Shown here: positions 5,823-9,713 of the stretch, in pieces
Layout of the letters: each line of letters begins with the position of its first letter
Position numbering within the stretch: position 1 is the first letter of the stretch
From: an uncultured Granulosicoccus sp.
Lineage (GTDB): Bacteria > Pseudomonadota > Gammaproteobacteria > Granulosicoccales > Granulosicoccaceae
NCBI GenBank assembly: GCA_938016235.1
Contig: CALLPU010000326.1
Location: forward strand, 1-9,713
Direction: 5' to 3'
DNA length: 9,713 bases
The notes under the pieces: generated by a model
What the model saw: the letters and a program-made list of their open reading frames with translations, nothing else
Database searches by the model: none
Told to the model about the DNA's origin: nothing
Translations under genes and position numbers: made by a program

Positions 5823-6836
5823 ATGTATCAGCGCATCCGTTCGAAAGGTCTATCGGTCGTCAGCGTAACAGCCGTGGGTCTGGCGTACCTCATTGCCTAC
5901 GTAAATGCCCACGGAACCAGCCTCCCGCTCCAGGAGCAAACGGATCGTTGTGAGATGGTAAAAGCATCGATAGTAGACGCAGGATTTTCGAACAAGGTTA
6001 CCGTCACCTGCGAAAACGGTCACGCGCATGTGAGTGCCGATACCTATCCTGATCACCCCCTGATGATCGGCATAGTGAACTCCAATGAACAAGTCCCCAT
6101 TCCCGCCGCAGACTACTCAGTGCCTATTCCATTAGTAGCCACACCAGGCTCAACACCCAAAACACGCGACTCGTCACTGGCCATCGCCGTCAACGGTGTA
6201 CCTATCTACGATTACACCGGTGGCGGGGAGATGAGCGTGAACGATCTATACCATCACCAGACTCAACACGACACACTGCTGACTCAACAGCTCGATATCT
6301 GTGGCGGACATGCTGGACGTGGAGACGATTACCACTATCACGTCGCTCCTACGTGCATGATCGATGCAATGAAAAATTCTGGCGATGATGCGATCTTAGG
6401 CTGGGCATTTGATGGCTTTCCGCTCTATGGAAACAAGAACCCTGACGGCACACCCATTGGCGAGGAAACGCTCGATGTGTGTAATGGACAGGAGGACGAG
6501 ACGTTTGGTTATCGCTACCACACATCTATTGACGCGCCGTATATGATCCAGTGCCTCATGGGAGATACCACAGACCTGAACGATATGCCAAGAGTCTCAC
6601 CACTCAAGCCTGCTGGCAACAGTGATCGCTTGGCTCCAGGCCGACCCCCAGCGGGCGGTGTGGATAATCTGACATTCACTCAAACAGACTCTGGTAAACG
6701 AAGCATGGACTATTCCTACCGGGGTGAGTCGTACTACATCCGATACACGCCATCGGATACGCCAGACTGCTACACCGTGGAAGCCCGTACCGTGACTAAT
6801 CAAGGCGCACTGATAACGGGTGAATACTGCCGTTGA
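5823..6836 (+). CDS. Exported YHYH-domain protein
   Basis: A 337-residue protein from the ATG chosen here; a start at 5775 would add 16 residues before the signal peptide and has no good ribosome site. An N-terminal hydrophobic segment (GLSVVSVTAVGLAYLIAY) ends at VNA-HG, a likely signal peptidase site. The name-giving motif YHYH is at residues 170-173 within CGGHAGRGDDYHYHVAPTC, followed by WAFDGFPLYG (residues 194-203) and a second YRYH (230-233) before TSIDAPYMIQC. This order matches the YHYH family (PF14240 as I recall it), whose biochemical function is not established. The concentration of His, Asp and Tyr suggests metal or ligand binding. Eight cysteines (43, 63, 160, 178, 220, 244, 316, 336) suggest disulphides and a periplasmic or extracellular location. 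It is followed 117 bp later, on the same strand, by another exported protein gene that may share its transcript. Confidence 0.85.
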   Translation: MYQRIRSKGLSVVSVTAVGLAYLIAYVNAHGTSLPLQEQTDRCEMVKASIVDAGFSNKVTVTCENGHAHVSADTYPDHPLMIGIVNSNEQVPIPAADYSVPIPLVATPGSTPKTRDSSLAIAVNGVPIYDYTGGGEMSVNDLYHHQTQHDTLLTQQLDICGGHAGRGDDYHYHVAPTCMIDAMKNSGDDAILGWAFDGFPLYGNKNPDGTPIGEETLDVCNGQEDETFGYRYHTSIDAPYMIQCLMGDTTDLNDMPRVSPLKPAGNSDRLAPGRPPAGGVDNLTFTQTDSGKRSMDYSYRGESYYIRYTPSDTPDCYTVEARTVTNQGALITGEYCR

Positions 6837-6953
6837 ATGGATACACTTGTTCTCGCGTTCAGAGCCATACCAACCTTAGTGATCAACCAGACGTATCCGA
6901 TTTAAACATCACCATTGCGGTCTATCCAGTAGTCCAGTTTACGAGACACAGAT

Positions 6954-7601
6954 ATGCACAAGACACTAGCATTGCTACTGATTTTTTCTACACAGGTCGC
7001 GCAAGGCGATAGCCGCACACTGTCGGTGGATGTCTGGGTAGATAACTGGTTCGAGATGTCAGTAAATGACGAAAAAATCCTGGAAGACAGTGTACCGATA
7101 ACGACCGAGCGATCTTTCAATGCAGAAAGCACAACGTTTTCTGCCGAACTGCCGGCGGTCATTGCCATAGTCGCCAAGGACTTCAAGGAAAATGACACAG
7201 GACTCGAATACATCGGTACATCTCGACAACAAATGGGAGATGGTGGATTGATTTTCCAGATCCAGGATGCATCGTCGGGAGAAACCGTGGCAGTGAGTGA
7301 TAGCAACATGCGGTGTCTTGTGGTGCATCGAGCGCCCCTGGATCAAAGCTGCGTTGAGAACAACACACCTGTGGCCGGACAAGGTGCGTGCGCATACGAG
7401 TCTCTCGACTATCCGCCAGACTGGAAAACGCTGGATTTTGACGACAGTCTTTGGCCATCGGCATCCGAACATACGGAACGAGCGGTCAGACCGAAAGACG
7501 GCTACGATCGCATCGACTGGGATAGCTCAGCCAGGCTGATCTGGAGCAACGATCTCGTGCAAGACAATACCCTGCTCTGTCGCCTTGTCATCCGGCGCTA
7601 G
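6954..7601 (+). CDS. Small exported protein, probable jelly-roll (galactose-binding-like) domain
   Basis: A 215-residue protein with a short signal peptide (MHKTLALLLIFSTQVAQG, cleavage about residue 18). The mature part has a strand-rich layout: VDVWVDNWFEMSVND (25-39) resembles the first strands of galactose-binding-like domains, and DFDDSLWPSA (161-170) with WDSSARLIW (189-197) resembles the closing part of such jelly rolls, where a W..DFDDS.W pattern is common. Four cysteines (121, 133, 146, 209) may form two disulphides. No catalytic motif is seen. I recall similar sequences as free proteins or domains in marine bacteria, but without a proven function. The ribosome site is weak (a GAGA about 8 bases upstream). 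It follows the YHYH gene on the same strand, so a joint role at the cell surface is plausible. The start is reasonably secure because the signal peptide begins at once. Confidence 0.7.
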   Translation: MHKTLALLLIFSTQVAQGDSRTLSVDVWVDNWFEMSVNDEKILEDSVPITTERSFNAESTTFSAELPAVIAIVAKDFKENDTGLEYIGTSRQQMGDGGLIFQIQDASSGETVAVSDSNMRCLVVHRAPLDQSCVENNTPVAGQGACAYESLDYPPDWKTLDFDDSLWPSASEHTERAVRPKDGYDRIDWDSSARLIWSNDLVQDNTLLCRLVIRR

Positions 7602-7687
7602 TGGGTCGTGCGGCGACTCAGCAGCCATCTTGCCAGAGCACTTTGTGAACGCTTACGCTTGCGCAAGGTATTGATCAACTCTGCAGA

Positions 7688-7724
7688 AAAAGGACTGTTG
7701 CAGTAGCTACAGCTCACTCCTTTT
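7688..7724. terminator. Possible bidirectional terminator between convergent genes
   Basis: AAAAGGA (7688-7694) and TCCTTTT (7718-7724) are perfect inverse repeats, with inner pairs CTGT/ACAG (7695-7698 and 7709-7712) and a 5-base internal asymmetric loop. The A-run on one side and T-run on the other would give a U-tract on either strand, fitting the convergent arrangement of the jelly-roll gene and the dehydratase. The stem is interrupted and AT-rich, so its strength is doubtful. Confidence 0.35.
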
Positions 7725-7736
7725 CGATTGCAGTAG
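7698..7736. repeat. Short direct repeat, two copies 30 bp apart
   Basis: TTGCAGTAG occurs at 7698-7706 and 7728-7736 in the convergent intergenic space. It overlaps the possible terminator; it may be chance or a small local duplication. Confidence 0.25.
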
Positions 7737-7738
7737 AG

Positions 7739-8989
7739 TCACCAACGGGGCACCACTCTTTCATAGTCAGGAATATATTTACGCATTTCATCAGTATCTT
7801 CCCGATCACGCAGATCCTGAGAGCGATAGAAATCATGGAATTCAGCAAGTGCATCCGGGTCGATATCAACACCAAGACCCGGCCCTTCGGGTACTTTGAT
7901 AGTGCCTTTATCAAAAGGCAATTTGCCCCCCTTGATGATGTCATGTGACGTCCAGGGATAGTGCGTGTCGCAATCGTAAGTCAGATTGGGTGTTGCAGCG
8001 GCAACGTGGACCATCGCTGCCAGGCTAATACCAAGATGTGTGTTTGAATGCATCGATATGCCGAGGCCACCAGCCCGGCACAGCTCACCTAAACGAATGG
8101 AGCCCGTAGCACCACGCCAGTAGTGGTGATCCGAAAGAATGATTTGCACAGCGCCATTTCGATAGGCTTCAACGACCTGCTCGAATTCCACCACAACCAG
8201 ATTGGTTGCCAGTGGCACCTGCGGTTTAGACGCTAATTCTGCCATTGCATCCATACCTCGCACCGGATCTTCCAGGTATTCCAGGATGTCTCCAATGGCA
8301 TGGCAGACATTCAGCGCCGTTGGCACACGCCACGCACCCATTGGATCGATGCGCAATGGCGATTCAGGAAAAGCATCTCGCAGCAACTGCATGGTTTCGA
8401 TTTCCAACGACGGCTCCAGCACACCGCCCTTGAGCTTGAACGAACCAAACCCATAACGATCTACCAGTGCCTTCGCCTCGGCAAGCAAAGCATCCGGTGT
8501 CATCACTTCGCCAAAAAAGTCCTTACCTGGATAGGCAGCCGGTTTCTCGAATTTGTAAAACAAGTAGGCTCCGAAACCCACTCGATCTCTTACCGCACCA
8601 CCGAGCAAATCACACAGGGGACGCTCCAGAAATTTGCCTTGTATGTCCAGCAAGGGAATTTCAAACGCGCTGTAAACAGCATCCACAACCTGATGTTGGG
8701 TCAACATGGTGGGCGCGTTGATTCCGCCGGCGTCAGGCAAGGCGGATTCCACACGCAAGCGCAACTCGTTCAAGTGGAATGGATCCAACCCAATTAGCGC
8801 CTCGGATGCCTTGCGCATCCCCGTTAATGCCCGCGCACCTCCATAGGATTCACCAATACCTACCAACCCCTGATCCGTCTCGATTTCGATGATAGTGCGC
8901 AGAAAAACGGCCTGGTGTACGCCCTTGGTGTTGAGCAGCGGCACATCAGGGATTGCCACTGGAGTCAGTGTAACCTTCTGTATTTTCAT
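7739..8989 (-). CDS. Enolase-superfamily sugar-acid dehydratase, glucarate dehydratase type
   Basis: A 416-residue member of the mandelate racemase/enolase superfamily, closest by motif to D-glucarate dehydratase (GudD, EC 4.2.1.40), which makes 5-keto-4-deoxy-glucarate. The N-terminal capping domain (about 1-130) contains GVHQAVF with His25. The barrel carries Lys185 and Lys187 (FKLKGG), metal ligands Asp215 (RIDPMGAW), Glu240 (LEDP) and Asn263 (ATN), and the Asp287/His314 pair (SDHHYW, MHSN), all as in GudD. Two differences are notable: it is about 30 residues shorter than typical GudD, and the usual DPNGAW reads DPMGAW, replacing an active-site Asn with Met217. The true substrate could therefore be another aldarate or acid sugar. 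The gene is divergent from a GntR/FCD regulator, which probably controls it. No strong ribosome site precedes ATG 8989. Partner catabolic genes are not in the window. Confidence 0.85.
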   Translation of the reverse strand: MKIQKVTLTPVAIPDVPLLNTKGVHQAVFLRTIIEIETDQGLVGIGESYGGARALTGMRKASEALIGLDPFHLNELRLRVESALPDAGGINAPTMLTQHQVVDAVYSAFEIPLLDIQGKFLERPLCDLLGGAVRDRVGFGAYLFYKFEKPAAYPGKDFFGEVMTPDALLAEAKALVDRYGFGSFKLKGGVLEPSLEIETMQLLRDAFPESPLRIDPMGAWRVPTALNVCHAIGDILEYLEDPVRGMDAMAELASKPQVPLATNLVVVEFEQVVEAYRNGAVQIILSDHHYWRGATGSIRLGELCRAGGLGISMHSNTHLGISLAAMVHVAAATPNLTYDCDTHYPWTSHDIIKGGKLPFDKGTIKVPEGPGLGVDIDPDALAEFHDFYRSQDLRDREDTDEMRKYIPDYERVVPRW

Positions 8990-9046
8990 GGTTTTTTACG
9001 CCAACGCAGGAAAATTATCTAGAAGAATATTTTTTGCTACTAGGCA

Positions 9047-9101
9047 TATACATCAGATGCCCAAACAGATATATTAGACTGCCATACAAGTATATCAGAT
9101 C
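9047..9101. promoter_or_regulatory. Three direct repeats at 21-bp period, candidate operator
   Basis: A core of the form TAYATYAGAY occurs three times in the 120-bp divergent spacer, with its AG at 9055-9056, 9076-9077 and 9097-9098: exactly 21 bp, two helical turns, apart. The first two full 21-base units agree at 14 positions. The copies run through the space where promoters for both divergent genes must lie. A short dyad ATAC-AA-GTAT (9084-9093) sits between copies two and three. The likely ligand is the adjacent GntR-family regulator, though its family more often uses palindromic sites. Confidence 0.45.
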
Positions 9102-9109
9102 GTTTTTGC

Positions 9110-9713
9110 ATGGCTGATGCGATGACACACGTCTTTTCTGGTGATGCTGTGGCCCTCACCGATTTGCTCAGGCACTTCAAGTTGAATTCGGAGGAACCAC
9201 TGGCATCACAGATCTATCGGATTTTGCGAGACGAAATCGTGGCCATGCGACTGCTGCCTGGACAACTCGTGTCAGAAAAGGAAATTGCCGACGTTCTCGA
9301 CGCCAGCAAAACACCCGTTCGTGAAGCGCTAATTCGGCTGGATTTTGATGGCCTGGTTGAAGTAGTACCCAAGAGTGGCACTTACGTGACAGCCATTCGC
9401 ATCAATAAATATATGGAAGCGTGCTTTACGCGCCTGCAGTTGGAGATCGGCGCTGTACGACGTGCCGCTAGCCACGCAGCGGATACGGTTCATATAGACC
9501 ATCTCGATCAGATTCTTGAACAGCAGATGCAAGCGTTGGATAAAGACGACTACGGTACGTTTTTCAGACTCGACCAATCTCTTCACAAGGGGTTTTTTAT
9601 CATGGCAGGGTTGCCCGGTGTATGGGAATTACTGCTTAAAACCCAAGCCGATGTCAATCGGATGCGGCATTTGAAACGCATCAAGAACATTCGCCGAGGA
9701 CCCGCCGTAGTCA
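9110..9713 (+). CDS. GntR-family transcriptional regulator (FadR/FCD subfamily), 3' end beyond the window
   Basis: 201 codons are visible and the frame is still open at the window end. After about 30 residues of N-terminal extension comes a winged helix-turn-helix (about 31-96) with the GntR pattern: LASQIYRILRDEI, LPGQLVSEKEIADVL, TPVREALIRL and a wing ending VPKSGTYVTAI. The all-helical FCD effector domain follows, with LDQSLHKGFF giving Asp155 and His159, typical metal-binding positions, and MRHLKR around residue 187. Such proteins usually repress nearby catabolic genes until an organic or sugar acid binds; here the obvious target is the divergent dehydratase gene. ATG 9110 is the first in-frame start after the repeats; a second Met is at 9122. 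Neither has a clear ribosome site, so the start is uncertain and the mRNA could be leaderless or start just upstream. Confidence 0.88.
   Translation, partial: MADAMTHVFSGDAVALTDLLRHFKLNSEEPLASQIYRILRDEIVAMRLLPGQLVSEKEIADVLDASKTPVREALIRLDFDGLVEVVPKSGTYVTAIRINKYMEACFTRLQLEIGAVRRAASHAADTVHIDHLDQILEQQMQALDKDDYGTFFRLDQSLHKGFFIMAGLPGVWELLLKTQADVNRMRHLKRIKNIRRGPAVV

Noticed and set aside
7658..7667. The palindrome CTTGCGCAAG as a terminator stem
   Set aside because: It is self-complementary with no loop and no following T-run, so it would not fold as a terminator hairpin.
8300..8797. A 165-codon plus-strand frame antisense to the dehydratase
   Set aside because: It lies entirely within the well-supported dehydratase gene and reads as its shadow.

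Overview
The window looks like chromosome from a marine or halophilic proteobacterium, most likely a gammaproteobacterium. This is inferred from the mixture of genes (a choline-sulfatase, a glucarate dehydratase-type enolase with a divergent GntR/FCD regulator, a YHYH-family secreted protein, an IS5-group insertion sequence), from intermediate GC content and from ordinary Shine-Dalgarno sites. No rRNA, tRNA, CRISPR array or phage gene was seen.

Layout. Positions 4-1182 hold an essentially complete IS5-family insertion sequence with imperfect terminal inverted repeats and an intact transposase on the minus strand. It ends 48 bp beyond the stop of an exported trypsin-fold serine protease (2499 to 1231, minus strand). 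A mostly non-coding stretch of about 690 bp follows; a possible 84-codon small ORF (2947-3201) at its end overlaps the start of a cytoplasmic choline-sulfatase gene (3188-4720, plus). Convergent to the sulfatase is a gene for a small, very basic exported protein of unknown function (5397 to 4837, minus). A 425-bp divergent region with a strong hairpin (5464-5501) separates it from two co-directional genes for exported proteins: a YHYH-domain protein (5823-6836) and a small four-cysteine, probably jelly-roll protein (6954-7601). Convergent to these is an enolase-superfamily sugar-acid dehydratase (8989 to 7739, minus). It is divergent from a GntR/FadR-type regulator (9110 to beyond 9713), cut by the window edge. 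The 120-bp spacer between them carries three direct repeats at an exact 21-bp period.

How the genes work together. The dehydratase and the divergent regulator form a plausible sugar-acid catabolic locus, with the remaining enzymes probably beyond the right edge. The choline-sulfatase would release choline and sulfate from choline-O-sulfate, but none of its usual bet partners is visible. Four of the seven non-transposon genes encode proteins with signal peptides, so the middle of the window is an accessory region rich in secreted products. The YHYH/jelly-roll pair is the least characterised part. I see no clear evidence of a defence system or other wholly new system. The points most worth following are the YHYH pair, the altered active-site residue of the dehydratase, the 21-bp repeats and the unknown basic exported protein.
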